Source: Setophaga petechia (Eukaryota > Chordata > Aves > Passeriformes > Parulidae). Taken from it: DNA of 64,000 nucleotides. Below, in pieces: positions 12,601-28,340 of the stretch. Numbering within the stretch: position 1 is the stretch's first letter; every line of letters begins with the position of its first letter. The position numbers and the translations under genes are program-made. The stretch is taken from the NCBI GenBank assembly GCA_024362935.1, contig JANCRA010000121.1:186001-250000 (forward strand). Direction: 5' to 3'. The notes beneath the pieces were generated by a model, which was not told where the DNA came from, searched no databases, and worked only from the letters and a program-made list of their open reading frames with translations.

Positions 12601-13239
12601 AGCAGTTTGGGACAGAAAAGCAGGGAGGGAAGATTTAAGGCCAGAGCTGGTGTCTAAACTAATTTACTTTCTTTGATGGTGTTTACACTGCGGCTTGAAG
12701 ATGACTCCTGAAAGATTCCCTTATTTAATGTATTCATTAGACAAACCTGATCAACACAAACCACTAGGCACAGTGTCATTTTACAACAGTACATCTCTTT
12801 TCTTGAACTGCAGAGCAAATGGTTCACTAAAGCAGCTAAATCGACCCCTTAGGTGCAATGACCACATTTAATAACTGCTCATCTTTGCTAAAGTACAGTG
12901 TTTAACGATCTCATTCATTAATACATCAAGGGTTGCTTTGGCTGATTAAATTTCCTCCATCATTCTGACAGTGGGATCCAAATGTGAAGTACAAATATTC
13001 CATGTAAAAATGAAACACTGCATTCCAGGCTGGTGCCACAGATTATTTCTTAACTGACTCCAGCTGCCCACCAGAGGAGCTCGTGTCAGGAGCCTTCAGA
13101 ATTGCTCTCCAGAGGGATTCACTGATCTCTGGGAGCCAGACATGCTTGCAGGGATTTGAAGTCAGGAAAGGAATGTGTGAGTTTGGTACCTGGTCCCTGG
13201 CAGGTCAGGAGGGATTTCTGCATGTGCACAGAGCAGATT

Positions 13240-13400
13240 TAAACCAGGGAGTGGATGTGGGACCACGGGGATCTCATGGTGCTGAACCTCACCAAGTGCT
13301 GGTGCTGCACCTGGGTCAGGGCAATCCCCAGGACCCATCCAGGCTGGTGATGAAAAGATGGAGCAGTCCTGGGAGAAGGATTTGGGGGTGCTGAACCCTG
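13240..13400 (+). mobile_element. CR1 LINE fragment (end of ORF2)
   Basis: The sequence GGTGCTGCACCTGGGTCAGG followed by GCAATCCCCAGGA, and later AGAAGGATTTGGGGGTGCTG, matches the well-known tail of CR1 ORF2 in + orientation. The preceding 13083-13240 may be part of the same copy but is less clear. It is a broken fragment. Confidence 0.7.
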
Positions 13401-15637
13401 CTCTGATTGCTTCACCCTTTGTTTTCTCTCAGTGAGAGCCTGAGACTGCTAAACATAATATTGAAAATACTTTTTTGGGGTATTTTAACTCCTTTTAACC
13501 TTCATTTTTTAAACTTTTACCTTCTTTTAATTCAGCCATTAAAGAGTTGGCATCTGTCAACTTATGGCTCTTACCCTAAATAATTCAACATCTCATTTCT
13601 CATCACAGACCTGTGGGCTGCATTGAATGAAGGCCTTCCAGAAATTCACTGTTAAAGCAATTTTAAATGCCCTTCTTCACAGGCTCAAGGAACTGTGCTT
13701 CTGAGATAAGGAGGATGATAATAGTAGAACTCTTCAGTCCCATTCATGAGTAATTTCAGAGAGTTTCACTTCTGAAGGAGTAGAGGAGTCTCACATTTTA
13801 CAGCTAAAGAGAGGATGAACTAATTGTTTACTTTTTTCTATTAACTCAAACATATCAGACAAATTACCTTGGTTAAATTCTTGCTGAGCATATTTTCTTT
13901 AAAGGCTAATGATCTCCTGAAAGATAATGAATAAGTGAACGTAGGTTTATCATCTAAATCTAAGTATCAAAGTCTAGAACAAGATTTTAAATGCACTGTG
14001 TTCTGAACTATGGCAGCACATAGCACAGAACAAGTTATTAAACTAAAATAAAATTGAGAAGCAAATGAGCAAGGAGTGAAAAAAAATGCAAAGGTCTGCT
14101 CTGTTTGCTTTTTCATCATTTATATAATAAGAAAAATCCTCTGGCTTTACCTAGACAGCAATACAGAAAAAATTGAAAGGTCATTAAATGAGTAATTTTA
14201 ATTTTGTTGTAGCATTTCTTCAGATTTCTACTGGCAGTCTTAAGACTAAGTGGCAAGGATTTGTGTCTTCAAAACCAGAGCAGCAGTTGGCATTTCTATA
14301 ACCAGTCCTAAAGGATGGCCAAAGCTTTACTAAACATAGAAACTGTTTCTGTTACTGGGTATGGGCTGAGTTTTTTTCAAATAAGTTTTGTTTATGGATT
14401 CAAAGAAGGAAATTCTCTGATTTCTGATGATACACCTGGTCCTGGAGCTCCAGAGCAAAAGTCAATTTTGGCAGTTACCATTCTAGTATTGTTCTCTACT
14501 GAAAGTAATAATTAGAATTGAGAATATCAAGAATATATGAGAAAAAATCTTAGGTTTTATATATAACCAAAAATACAGTGATATCAATGTGATGGAAAAT
14601 CTTGTTCAGAGGTTGTCAGTGTTAAAGCACAACATATAATGGGTATCTCTGTGAGTTCTTAAAAGATGTGGAAGAATATGGCAGAATTTCCACCAAAAAG
14701 CCCAAAGAATATTTCCACTTGGCATCTATTTTTTTTTTTACTGTATGTACCAAATGGGATTATACAAAAATTGTGCTTCAGCAGATAACTTTAATGCATT
14801 TACTATTTTAAAGACTGATTACATTTATTCTATACCAAGCAGTCTTGCTTAACTTTTCCCAGAACTTTCTGCATATGCTTGCTCATTTAACAAAACAATT
14901 TCCTGAAAATTTAGCATTTCTAAATTTAGCAAGTGTCATCCATAGCAAATGAAGAATATAAAAAATGTTTTTCAAAGAAAAGGGAAATAAAAAAATTGCA
15001 GAAATTTTGTATGGGAAGACAGATTTAAAAAGACATTTTGCTCTTCTTCAGTGGTAGAGAAGGACAGTAATTATCAGTCACTCCATTGCATCTTTTGTAA
15101 TTATCTACCTGTAAGAATGGTGGGTTCATTGGTTTTACCTGTGAGAATGGTGGGTTCATGTTGTGCTTTGGTTTTTTATCCCTCTTTATGGATAAGCAGC
15201 TTGTAATTGATTTTTCAGAAGATGCAAACACAAATTTACTCACAGCTACCGAGGTGAAACAAGCTGATGCCTCCATGCCAAGTTGTACAAAATCAAATCT
15301 ATTTGTGCAACTAACTGTGCTTTTCACCTGCCTTGGAAAATACCTCATTGTGTGTTTGGGGATGAAATGAACACAGGACAGTGAAAAAAGGAGCTACTGA
15401 AGCAAATGTTTTCTCTGAGCAGATAATTAGAACAGGATGGGTGATTGCCCAGAGCTGTTGCTGCTGGGATTTCATGTTCATGTTTACCTATTGTGAATTA
15501 ACATAACCTACAATAAATGCTCCTCAGTGTGGCAGCCATTTGGAAAGCCAAAGCGTGTTCCAAAGAGCATTTCTGTAGTTAGGCAATAAACAGCTTTGCA
15601 TTTTGGCCATAGTGAGGAAAACGTCCAGTTAGGGGGA

Positions 15638-16665
15638 TGTCTTGGTTTGAAAAGAAAGGTGTCTGCTAAGCAAGGCTGCAGCCTCCCCTGAAATGGGAAA
15701 TGTAAACTCTCTCCCTCCAAATTATTACAATTTTGAAATTAGGGGCTCTCAGGCAAAGATATAGGAATAACAGTTCTTTAGAAGGGAAGAAAAGAAAAAT
15801 AAAATTAAAAATGCAGTAATACAAAGCACCAATGCCAGAGTCAGAGCATGCCCTGTCCCCTGTGTGCCAGGGTGGTGTCCCAGCCCCATCCCATGGGGGT
15901 TCAGCCCTCCTGCAGTGCCAGCTGTGGTTCTGCTGGAGCAGGGATCCTGCACAAGGGGGGAGTTTTCCTCTGCAGCTCCAGGGCTGCTGCAGATGGGCCT
16001 GGGCTCCCTCTGGCCATGCAGGGCAGCAGAAAGCTGCTCCTCTGGCAATGCAGGGGGCAAAGGCTGCTGTGCTGGGCCAGGCTCAGCTTGGATCCAGGTA
16101 GGAATGCTTGGCTCCTGCCCTGGGCGCAGCATCTCCCCATGGGATGATGGAATTGGATCAGCCCTGCAGGGACACTCAGTGGCCATGGACAGCAGAGATC
16201 TCCTGGAGGGAGGATTGGCTGTGGGAGAGAGAAGGGAAAAACTGCCCCATGGACAGCAGAGAGCTGCCCCAGCTCTGACAGATGGGAATGGAACACACAC
16301 CCCCAAACTCAAAAAGGGGATTATTTGCCCTTCAGAGGAATGCTGTCCTTTTTTAAAAAGCAGATCTATCTATGGATGTGGAATGAGAAAGCTGGAGGGG
16401 AGTCTGGATTGTGAAGGCACAGGGAGGAAGGCTCCAGCTGTTGTGAGGAGTCTCTGAACCTGCAGAGAGAATCTCCACAGACCTTCAACTCTGAGCTGTC
16501 CCACACTCACCAACACTGGCAGCTCCTGTTTCTTCTTCATGAAAACTTGGGACACTGTGGCACAAGGAGTGCAAATATTTGCATGAATTATGAGAGTGTT
16601 TATACTGAAAAAAACTTGAGGGTCATATATTAGAGCATTGGTGCTTCTGCTGTGTTTCTGCTGCA
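15638..16665 (+). mobile_element. ERVL-like LTR, copy 1 (3' end lost)
   Basis: It starts TGTCTTGGTTTGAAAAG and is nearly identical to the solo LTR at 21462-22529 for about 1 kb. The match holds through GCAGTAATACAAAGCACCA, a GC-rich centre and GTGTTTATACTGAAAAAAAC. Similarity stops near 16665, and the terminal CCAAGACA seen in copy 2 is missing, so the 3' end was lost or replaced. Antisense frames of 131 and 187 codons here are by-products of the LTR sequence. Confidence 0.8.
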
Positions 16666-18071
16666 CAGATTTTCTCGATGGATAATTAGTCCCATATTCC
16701 TGGGCAATAATAAGTAATTCAGGCCCCAAGGAAAATATTTACAGTGCTGAGGTCCCCTCTGTCCTCCCTTGTATTTTCTTGTGCTAAAACCTTTTACCAG
16801 ACTTTCCTAATTTCTGGCACTTCTGGAGAGGCAGCTCAGGGATGGATCAGAACAAGGATGGATGGTTGGTCCTTTGTTCTGTCTTCCTCAACTTTCAGAC
16901 AAATTCAGCACTGCCTGGACCTGGGGAGTCCATGAGGCTTCAAATTTTGCAGTGGGATGAGGAGAGCAAGGACCTATTATGATTTCTCCTGTGTTGCCTT
17001 GGAACTCAGTGTGTTGCTGAAAGAAAGAAAAAAAAAAAGAAAAAAAAAGATTAAAAAAATAAATAATTTGAGAAGAAAAAAAGTCTGTCACATGTTCAGT
17101 CACTCTCTGTGGCCCTATGAGAAATGACAGAATGAAAAACATGTAGAATAAAACCACAATTAATTTACTTCTTTGTCTTGGATATTTACACTTCCATGTT
17201 CTCAAACAAAGAGCAGAGGGTCAACAAAATACTGTGACTTTAACTGACAGTAATACAACCATTAAACACTTCCAATATTCATAATTTTTCATGGGATTTT
17301 CCACAGTCTTCACAACTTTCAGCCTCTTTTTCATGATTTTGTCAAATATTTAGCTTTTACTGAGACTTGGACATTTAGAATCAGGCTTACATATCAAATT
17401 TTTGGACCTAACATTGTCACAAGCTGTTTTCTCCATTGTGTACCTGTATTTGGAACATGTAGAGCTTTTCCTTGAGATAAGAAGCTCTTATTTTATTTAT
17501 GTATAAATCGGACATGTGGAAGACTCACTGCAATGGTTTTATGCTACTTTGGGATAAGTTTAATAATATGTGTACATTGATGCACTGAAATAAGATTTCT
17601 AATCAACTTAATGCAGACAAATTGTGTCTGGTTGGAAGGCAAAGTCCCATCAGAAGTTATGGTTCAAATACCCTCATTTTAATATTAAGTGATTTGATTG
17701 CTAATAAAAACATTATTTGCTAAGGTTATTTATATCGAATAATTTAATTATTTTTTCTAAAGCTTGCTAATTTGCTGTTATAAAAAAGCAAATGGAAAAA
17801 TTCTATTGTTCTTCCACATTTGACAAACCTGCCTTTGGTAGAAAGCATTTATTTTCTGTCCACAATAATATGATTTATCTATTACTCCATTTTTAACCTC
17901 TCCCATGGAGAGGTCTTGTAAACTTATTTTGGTAACCTGTAACGACAAGTGGTTTTTTCATGGCTGGTAGAAAATACACTGAGGTTGTGCACAGAAAGTG
18001 AATTATTTGGTAAAACCAACTTTAGTGTGTTACTGGTTTTAAATTTTGGGTTTTGCTATGAAGTGTTATAA

Positions 18072-18329
<258 letters not shown>

Positions 18330-18466
18330 TAATAACATCCCACTCACCCCTAAGTTGCTGTTTTAGCCAGGGAGCAGCAGGATCCAATGAGGGACATACC
18401 AGTCATGTGTTATTCCTCATGAATCATCTCCCCCAGCAATGGATTCTTTGCGCTTTTTTTTGCTAA

Positions 18467-19250
18467 TGTTGGGATGAAATGCGTGAGATGGTATTTCTCG
18501 TTTGGGACTCATATGTTTATTAGTTCTTATCTCTGTTTACAGTCTCACAAACTGTGAGTTCTGCAGTACTTTAACAAGCTAAAAATGGAGATGTATCTCT
18601 CTCTACAAGGTCTTTTAAGGATAAACTGTCCAATTAAGAAATGACACCTCAATTATTTTTACTTTTCAACCAATAACCAACTGCCTGTGCCCACAATGGG
18701 GACTTTTTTACCCAATTACACAAAACCACCGAAACCCATGGAGAAGGTGAAGAAGAAGAAGAAGAAGAAGAAGAAGAAGAAGAAGAAGAAGAAGAAGAAG
18801 AAGAAGAAGAAGAAGGAGCCCCCAGCCTAAAACCTCCACCTTCCTTTCTATCTATTCCTGTATTCTAAACCCTCAAACTCTGAGTTTCCATCCTGTGATA
18901 TCACACACTTCTATTCAAACTCCACCCCCATAATCCCACTTCTGTCATTCAATTTTGGAAGCTTCTCCAGGGCCTCAGGTCTATGCAGTGTTCTCTTGTG
19001 GGTCAGTGCCTGGCAGCACAGAAAGTCAGGAATTCTCAGCAGCCAGGGTTCCAACACCCCAGCACAAAGTGCTGCTCACTGTCCCACACAAGGCTGAGCT
19101 GGATGGACTTCTGCTCTGCCCTGGAGATGTCCTGGCTGTGCCTGTGAGCCTGTGTCAGATCAGCAGGCAAGGGATGAAAGGGGTGGCTGGGGGACAACAG
19201 ACACAGTTTTAATTGAAATAACCAGCAAGGTTCACCAGCAGCATCTGGCT
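18467..19250 (-). mobile_element. Retroviral LTR-related sequence (family member C)
   Basis: The sequence from TGTTGGGATGAAATG to about 18960 aligns in order with the LTR at 6976-7690: TTACAGTCTCACAAACTGTGAG, AGGTCTTTTAAGG, AATGGGGACTTTTTTACCCA and AACCCATGGAGAAGG. It is more diverged than copies A and B and carries a long GAA repeat. The part after 18960 has no counterpart I could align and may be another element. Borders are approximate. Confidence 0.6.
18750..18815 (+). repeat. (GAA)n microsatellite, about 22 units
   Basis: An uninterrupted AAG/GAA run of about 66 bp directly after CCATGGAGAAGGTG. In the related LTRs the same place holds only a short GAAGGAGGAATAAG (7299 region) or CTTCTTCCT-type sequence (51778 region), so the array grew inside the LTR. 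Confidence 0.9.
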
Positions 19251-21461
19251 GCTTTCCCCCCTCCACCTCCCTTCAAAATTTGTGATAACATGGCCAATCA
19301 CATCTTTTCAGCAAAGAAGGAGGGTCAGGTAGCATTAGCATAAGCAGTAATTCAGTATGAGCTTTACATAATCTCCTCGTGTAACAGAGCATTAAAAGTG
19401 GCCCCACTTGACCCTCAGTAACCATAGGAAATTGACTGCTTTTTAGTTAAAATGGGCTGCCTGATAGATTACATCTTCTGGCTAGCTGTCTTCTGGTAGT
19501 TTAGCAAAAAAAACCCATTTTCTGCAAACTCTGTACCCAATCTAAATGAGTTAATTCCTTAAAAAACAAAAAGAGGTGCTGTTGAGAAGAAATCTTTATG
19601 TATCTTTATGTAATTTTTGGTTTTCTTAGAATCTAATTGTAAATATTGAAATTGTATTTGAAGAAAAAATGGTGAGAGAAAAATCATGTTTAAGACTATT
19701 TGTGTTCTTATTGATAAATTAGGGTTTGTTTCAAGGGTGCAGTGTTCCAAATTCCATTAACTCTGTGGTATGTGGGATTTTAATTCTAAATATAGACCAC
19801 AAAGTGGTAATTCTGGTTTATTCTGTTTGTGTACTGAAGGAGTACAAGCCAAGCTAGATGAGTTGTAATTAACTGTGAGAAGATAAATAACCCATCTTGG
19901 AATGGCAGAATCATAGAATTGTTGGATAAATCCCCTTTCAGACTCATCCAAGCAGATGTATGGGATAAGATCCTCTCCTGCTCAGGAAGGACTTTGGCTA
20001 CAATAGCAGTAAAAATGTATGTGCAGATTAAGAAAACTTTGCAAACTACTGCACAAATTTTTTTTTTTAATTTTTCCAGTAGCTGTCCTCAGGAGTATCA
20101 GCCCTTTCCTTTCTGTGAACACTAAGTTGTTCCCACAATTTTTCATGTGAAGAAACGCAGGGAGTGAGTGGACAATCAATGGCAGTGGGCAAGCATCTAC
20201 AGTTAGTAAAGCATAAATATGCATTGCAACTAAATGACAGGAAAAATTTCTCATTAAAGAAAAAAACTGACAAAAAGAATAGTGGGACAAGCACATGACT
20301 AAGATAGGTGAAAAATCAACAATGGCAACTGAATTTTGTATGAAAACATTATCATTGAGACATTTTTAAGCTCATAGTATTGATCACCAGGCCTTCAAGC
20401 CATAAGTTCCCTAAGCAAACTCTTCCAGGACTAGAAGTATTTTTGATATACATGTCTGATTTTTTTTTTTTTTTAATATTCTAGATGTTGTATTTGTAGG
20501 TTGTTCTAGTTCACTATGTTACACTAAATAATTCCCCATAATATTTATTCACTGTATTTCCTTCTGGGTTGACTCAGCCAACTGTTTATAGTGATTAATA
20601 CTGACAGATATTAACTTTGTGTACAGAAAATAGTGTGACAGAATTCCATTGAAGAAGAGCACATTTTGCCTTCCCTGAAAAATCCCATTTCCTGCTGCCA
20701 AAGTAGTTTTTTTACAAGAAATTTGTCTTGATATACATTTGGGGAATCTTTAATATTGGAGGAACCTGAACTTGTGGCGACAGCACAGCAGGATCCTGTT
20801 TGTGTTCCCTAAATTACCCAGTATCTTATTTCCAAGGAAAAGTAGGTTCTTTCTTAAAACCAAACTTGATGCAAAAATCTTTGGCTTCCTGTTTTTATGG
20901 ACCTTCCATTTTTACAGTGCTGCCAAAAATGTCTGATCAGTGGTCTGAGCTTTTTGTTGTTTTGTTTCATTTAGGGGTTTTTTTGTGGATAGTTTTGGGG
21001 GTTTTTTAACAGTGCACTTTCTCAATAAATCCTGGCTGCAAACACAGCAGAACAGAGACATTTTGTGTCATCAGTCCATCAGCTGTAGCAGGAAACAAGA
21101 GGAACAGTCACTGATGTGGTTTTCCATGTTATCCAGGGTTTCATAAACAAGGGCCTCGAGGTCCCCTGAGTGTGCCATGTTTACTACAGCAGAGATCCCT
21201 CTCAGTCATAAGAAATTCATTTGCTGTTTGCATTAGGAATGCATACTGCCATGACTGTTCAGCTGTAATTGTCAATAATTCATCAGCCTCTAAATGTACA
21301 ACAAATGTGCCTTTTCACCCATGAAAGGGTTGAAAATCTTCATTTCCTCTCTCCCCCTTCCTGGTTCTTCTGCTTGGTGCTCCTTTTGCCCCTTTAACAT
21401 GGGAAAATTATTGCTGCTGTTGCATTGCTTATTTTCATGCAATGAATTCAGTTTGGATAAC

Positions 21462-22859
<1,398 letters not shown>

Positions 22860-23134
22860 TGAAACGCTTCTCTGTGATCCAGATATTGCCATTGAGTGAA
22901 CAAAGGCTTTACTGCATCCGTAGTGTGGAGGGAAGGGAATGGGGTTGGGAGGGGAGAGGTTGGATTTGTTGGTTTTTGATTTAGTTTTGGCTTTCAGCTC
23001 CGTGTGGTAGCACCTGGAAGTTAGGATGGTTAATAAAAACCTTTGTTAGGTAGAGGAAGAAAAGCAAATTTGTACCAGGTCTGAATGCTATCCCTGAGTC
23101 ATGAAGGGAAAAAAAGAAAGTTGTTCAGGAGTAC

Positions 23135-23157
23135 AAAAAAAAAAAAAAAAAAAAAAA
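23135..23157. repeat. Poly-A tract
   Basis: About 23 consecutive A bases. No retroposed gene body is evident upstream of it. Confidence 0.9.
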
Positions 23158-26100
23158 GAGAAATCCCCACAGCCATTGTCATAAATTCCAGAAACTGAAG
23201 AAAATGTGGATTTAAAAGATATTTTATCAATTCTTAATATGTCATAGATGGAAACTATAGGTACAATTACTATAGGTAGATATCACAAGATATTACAACA
23301 TACTCTAAGATTTTATAGATACAGCCATAGTAATTATTGTGCCTTAGCCAGGTAATTTTTGGAAAATCCATCTAATTGCACAAACTCTAATTGCTGTACT
23401 TTCCAGGCACAAGAGACAAAAGCAGTTAGTTTTCAAGTTCATATTAGCCATAATTCATTTAAACATCAACAGTTTAGAAAATAGAGGAAATATAATGGGG
23501 AAAAAAAAGGTGTAGAGATAATATAATTTCTCTCACCAGAGAAAAAAAGAGACTATTGACACACCAGCATGCCAAATGTTCTTGAATGACCTGTCAGACC
23601 AGTATTGAAGGAGGTGACCACACTGTGTACTTTTATGTTTTGAAAGGTTTTTGAAGATTTACCGAATGCTTTGAAGTTCTGGGATGCCAATTACCTTGAA
23701 AAAGTTTTGCCCTTGAAAGTAAAAAGATGATTTTTTTTTTTTCCAGAAAGAAAGAAAAATAGAATTTATTCTCTATTGGACAGTGCACTTTAGACCATTA
23801 ATGTTTAGGTTGAGGGGTGTTCTTTGTTGTTGAGAATTAATAACTAAGTTATTTTAAGAGTGCCAAACATTTGCAAGCCCCAATATCTCAGATGTCCCCT
23901 TCACTCTAATTTACCATAGTGACTTTATCTTCTAAAAAACAACATGATGACCCCTCCAGCAAATATATTAATTGGACATTTTTTCTATGGGCTGGTAGAA
24001 GTTTCAGCTGCTGTGGTTTGCAGAACTGGCCATTTTTGGGCCAATCTTCCCTCGCAGGAGCGAGGCACTGCTGTAATATTCTACCAGAGCCAGCTTCCCT
24101 CTGCTTGGCAGCCGTGCACGCTGCCTGTCTGATCACCGCATGCAGTTTCATGTGTGATAAAAGAGCATCCCTTATCAAATAAGAGCAGAAGCTTCCCTGG
24201 GGAGCCAGCTGCTGTTTGAATCTAATGAAAACCCCTCTGGCTCTGAGATAGCAGGGAGCAGCCTGTGCCCCTCACACACCCACACTGACACCAGTGCACT
24301 CCAGAGCACTGGGAGGGTGCTGGGATGTGTGTGGAAGGGGAAGAGCCTGAGCTTCCATCTAACACTCATTAAGGACAAGATGCTCTGGTGGAATGAGCTG
24401 CATTATGGCTGGATCCTCTGTTCTGGTGGTGTGGTTGTGGCTCATAATATTTGCTCCTGGTCAGGTGGACTGACTCCAAAGTGAGGGCTTGGATTTGCCT
24501 TTCATCTCTCTCATCATTCACTGTTTCCTTTTTCTGTGTGGTTATTCAGGATCCTGTTCCTGGACTCTAGTCCTCAAGTTTAGTCCTCAAGTTTAGACCT
24601 CCTCTAGATAAAAACATTGGTCTTCCTTCATGAAATTCATGGTATTCTTGATTAGTTGATCTTTCTCCACAAGGTCACCCTAAATGCCTTCTTTAGGCAG
24701 AGGTGGAGGGTGAGACATGGCCTGTGCAGTTGTTTCTGGGTGACAGAGTTGGTGAATAAAAAACACCTTCCAAAACATAAACAAGGGTTAGCACTGATGC
24801 ATATCTTTGTGGCCTCCTTGTGACAAATTGCCTTCCCACCTCCCTTCAGTCTATTTATGGCTTATCCAAGAGCAGTAGCTCACATCTGATAGAAAAAGCA
24901 GAGTGGCTTAGATGGATTTGGTCACTGATCATGAAATTAGACTGGCCCTCAGAAAGAAAAACATGGCAGCAGTCCCTTTACACTTAATTCCTTCACTTCT
25001 TGTTCCCTGTGCCACAGATACCTCAGGCATGCAGGTGCTAACCACTGCTGGCATCCCTGAACTTTGAAATAAACCCACTCGTGTACAGGAGATTCTTCTC
25101 CTCCTTGTGTGATAAAATTTTTACCTACTTTGTTAGTAACTCTGCTGGATAAAGTTTACCTTTCACAGATCTGATATAAAAATCTCTTAAATGAGCTGAT
25201 GCTTTATTCCTCCAAAATTTCCTTTGTCACCTGTATCTAAACAAAAAAGATGTTGACCTTTATTGCCAAAAGGGAGTAGGAGTTTTTTTGTTTCAGGAGT
25301 TCAGGATTGGGCAGGATGAAAATTGATTTAATCTATTTCCATTACTTGCTACCTCTAAAGTGGATAGATTTTTATTTAGTGAAAACACATGTCAAGCTAT
25401 AAACCAGCTTGGCTTGCTTAGCAAGACTCTTAGTGCTAAGGAGGAAATTGTAATAATTCCAAATATACATTTATTTAGTTCTTCAGTTTGTTGACTGACG
25501 CCCTCGTGTCAAAGGAGCTGATCTAAATTCTTAGTTGAAGGGAGATTGCATGAGAAGGGAATGCAAAGAAAGAGGAAAAGAAAAAATAAAAGAAAAAATA
25601 AAAGAGAAGAGAGAGAGGCTTCAGGAATACCATCAGAAATGTGAAAAGAGCAAGCTGCCAGCATCAATGCTGAATCAGGAACCACGGGGCAGAAAATTTT
25701 CATTTAGCAGCTATTATCATGCTTCCTCTCTTTTCAAGGAATGGACATAAAAATCATGACCAGTGATTTTTTCTCTTCTTGTGATTCACGGATTAGTAGT
25801 TCCCAAATTCCATATTCACTAAGACATACAATATTAGAAAGTTATGAGAGGTCTGGAAAAAGGCATCTAGTGCTTTCTTGAGAAATGACTCCTGGTGCTT
25901 GGGATGAGAAGACTTCAGAGAATTTCTATAAAGGATAATGAGCCTTTAACATGAAGGGAAGAACTAAAATTGTTTAAAGGTTGCCTGGGAGTCACAGGGG
26001 AAGAGATGACTGCTTAAAACAGACTGCCTGACTTCATCTGAATAAATGTCACGCTTCCTAATTCCACTTTAGGGGCTGTACGTAATGTGATAGAATGGTA

Positions 26101-27884
26101 TCCTGAAAAAATTACCTCCTGAAGAGCAAGCTTGCATTAAGGCATGCATGTTCCTGTGTAAATAATCTGTTGGAGGCAACCACGTTAGCCCTGCCTCTTC
26201 TTAAATCTATCACTTCTTTTTGTGACAGTGTGGAGCCTCACAAGTTTTAGTCTGATCATCAAAACATTTCCAACAAATCCTGTCTGCCAAGAAAACAGAA
26301 TTGCTTCATTCACTTTCCCCTCAAATATGCTTCTTAGCTATTGGCATTATATGTGTTTAATACATAAACCTAAAGCTGTCAGTCAGATCCACAGCTCCTT
26401 CCAGCAGGAACATGCTAATCCCAGCTAATTCTTTCAATGCCAAGTTTCACCACTTAGACTTTTTTTCTGAAAAAAACCCAACTTTAAAAATTGTTGCCTA
26501 TGACAAGAGCTGATGGAATAACAGGAGAAAAGGCTGGTGGGGAAAGGGAGCCTGGTAAAACTGGTAAAACGTGGAGGCTGTTCCTGCACCACATCCTGTT
26601 TCAGCTGCCCCTGCCTCTCTTACAGTGCTGCTTGCCCATGTTGACCATGACCTCTTCCAGGCCAGATTCGTTCCTCACCATCTTCAGACAACTCATAGAG
26701 CAAAGAGACCTCAATCACACATGTTACTGTAAAAGAAATAAAATATAACAAACACAAACACAAACCCAGAAGGTGCTTATGGATGGAGACTGAATGGTGG
26801 AGCTCTTTTCTCCTCTGCAAGCTAACAGTTGTTCCACCATATGGCTGAAGCACTGCAGCATTTGTTTATTGAGATGGATGGAAAGCTCTGCCTGTGAAGC
26901 TTTATCCAGGCAGGATAAAGGGACAATTTCCATGTGACCAGGCAAATGAGTTTGCTCTGCTGCGACACCAGCAGCAAAGCCAGCAAGCTGTGATGGAGAA
27001 CTCACTGTGCTCTGCTCACCAGGGTGTCTCTAAATGCTCATTTTAGTCTTTGGGAAAATAATTCCTTGCTGAGAGCACAGGAATGTTGAGATCAGCCCAA
27101 CTGCTACTTTTGTTTGTGTATAAAAAGCCAATTTCTCATTAAAATGCATGTATCCCACAAGGTGTCAGTAAGGGTGGCATTGCCTGTTCTACATTTGCAA
27201 AGATAGATTATCCATGATATGTGGTAAAGAAAGCTTAAAATCACTGTCTCTAATACCTCCAAAAACACTTAGAGGAAGGACAGCAATAATGCTTTGTCAA
27301 ATTCACCTGAGCCCAGTTATTTTGATATTTCTTAATCTTTCTTTGCTCTATTTTTCTCACAGTCCCATGGTCTGTAAATACTATTTTCTGTGGGAAGACA
27401 AAACAAGACAAAAGCTCCCTTATCTTTTTGTGTGCCCTGATTGACTGTTTTCTTCTTCTGACATTCTGCCATCTTTTTTTTTTTAAGGTTTTTTCATTTA
27501 TTTGATTCTTCATCCTTATTTTGCAGTTATCTCAAGTAGGGTCCACTTTCAGGAAATGGACAAATTTAGCCAAAATTGGTAAAAATCTCTAGCTAGATGG
27601 CTTTCATGTGTCCTGAGAATGAAAGAGTGGGGCAAAGGCAAAAAACCCAAAAAATAATTTCCTTGAATTGCAGCTACTCTCATGCCCCAATCATTCCTTC
27701 TGCTGAACTGGTGAGCCACTCTTGCCCATCTTTGCACTTGCCCTCATGTTTACTGCCAATTTCTTGGTAATCAAAGGTAAAAACTGTGTTAAACATGAGG
27801 TTGTGAATAAACTATCCAACTCCAGGTCAGTGGTGATGAACTTCAGACCCTTTATGTTTTAATTTTGTGTTCCTGCCTATAGCA

Positions 27885-27960
27885 GAGCAGTTGGAACTCG
27901 ATGATCTTTAAGGTCCATTCCAACCCAAACTTCCATGATTCTCTGACTCTAATTGTTTCT
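27885..27960 (+). mobile_element. CR1 LINE 3' tail
   Basis: GATGATCTTTAAGGTCCATT followed by CCAACCCAAACTTCCATGAT is the typical CR1 3' terminus in + orientation. Only the tail is present. Confidence 0.75.
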
Positions 27961-28194
27961 TTTCATGACTCTAATTGTTTATTTTCACGAAATGCACAGT
28001 CCAAAAGACTCCGTGAGTGAATCTTGGATGAGATCTCCCTGGATGCAGGCACTCCCTCTTGTTAACAAAACAGCCCATTTCTTTCCCTAACGAGGTCCTC
28101 CCATAAGCAGAAAGGAACAGGGGTCTAAATGCTGTTTTCTGCCTCTTCAAAGTGCTGGCACAGCTTTGATTTAGGGACTTGCACTTTAATCACC

Positions 28195-28340
28195 CATCAT
28201 GTGTCATTACCCCGACAGGCGGCAGCAGCCGCCAGACACGAGCGCCGATAAATTGCGCCGAGAATCGCTGGAGCGATCCTTTGTTGATTTTCCTTTACAG
28301 CTATTCCATGGCAGATCAGCTGTCATAACAACACAGTGCC
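28195..28340. promoter_or_regulatory. CpG-dense intronic element, candidate enhancer
   Basis: About ten CpG dinucleotides fall within roughly 90 bp (28211-28277) in an otherwise CpG-poor intron. It is not part of any repeat I recognise. It contains ATCGCT-GG-AGCGAT, a perfect inverted repeat at 28264-28277, then CCTTTGTTG (SOX-type site) and GATCAGCTG (E-box). Such patches inside neural gene introns are often conserved enhancers, but this is inference from composition and motifs only. Confidence 0.4.

Noticed and set aside
15749..16457. Open frames of 131, 187 and 197 codons
   Set aside because: The same frames recur in the related LTR at 21490-22192, so they follow LTR sequence identity and not protein selection.
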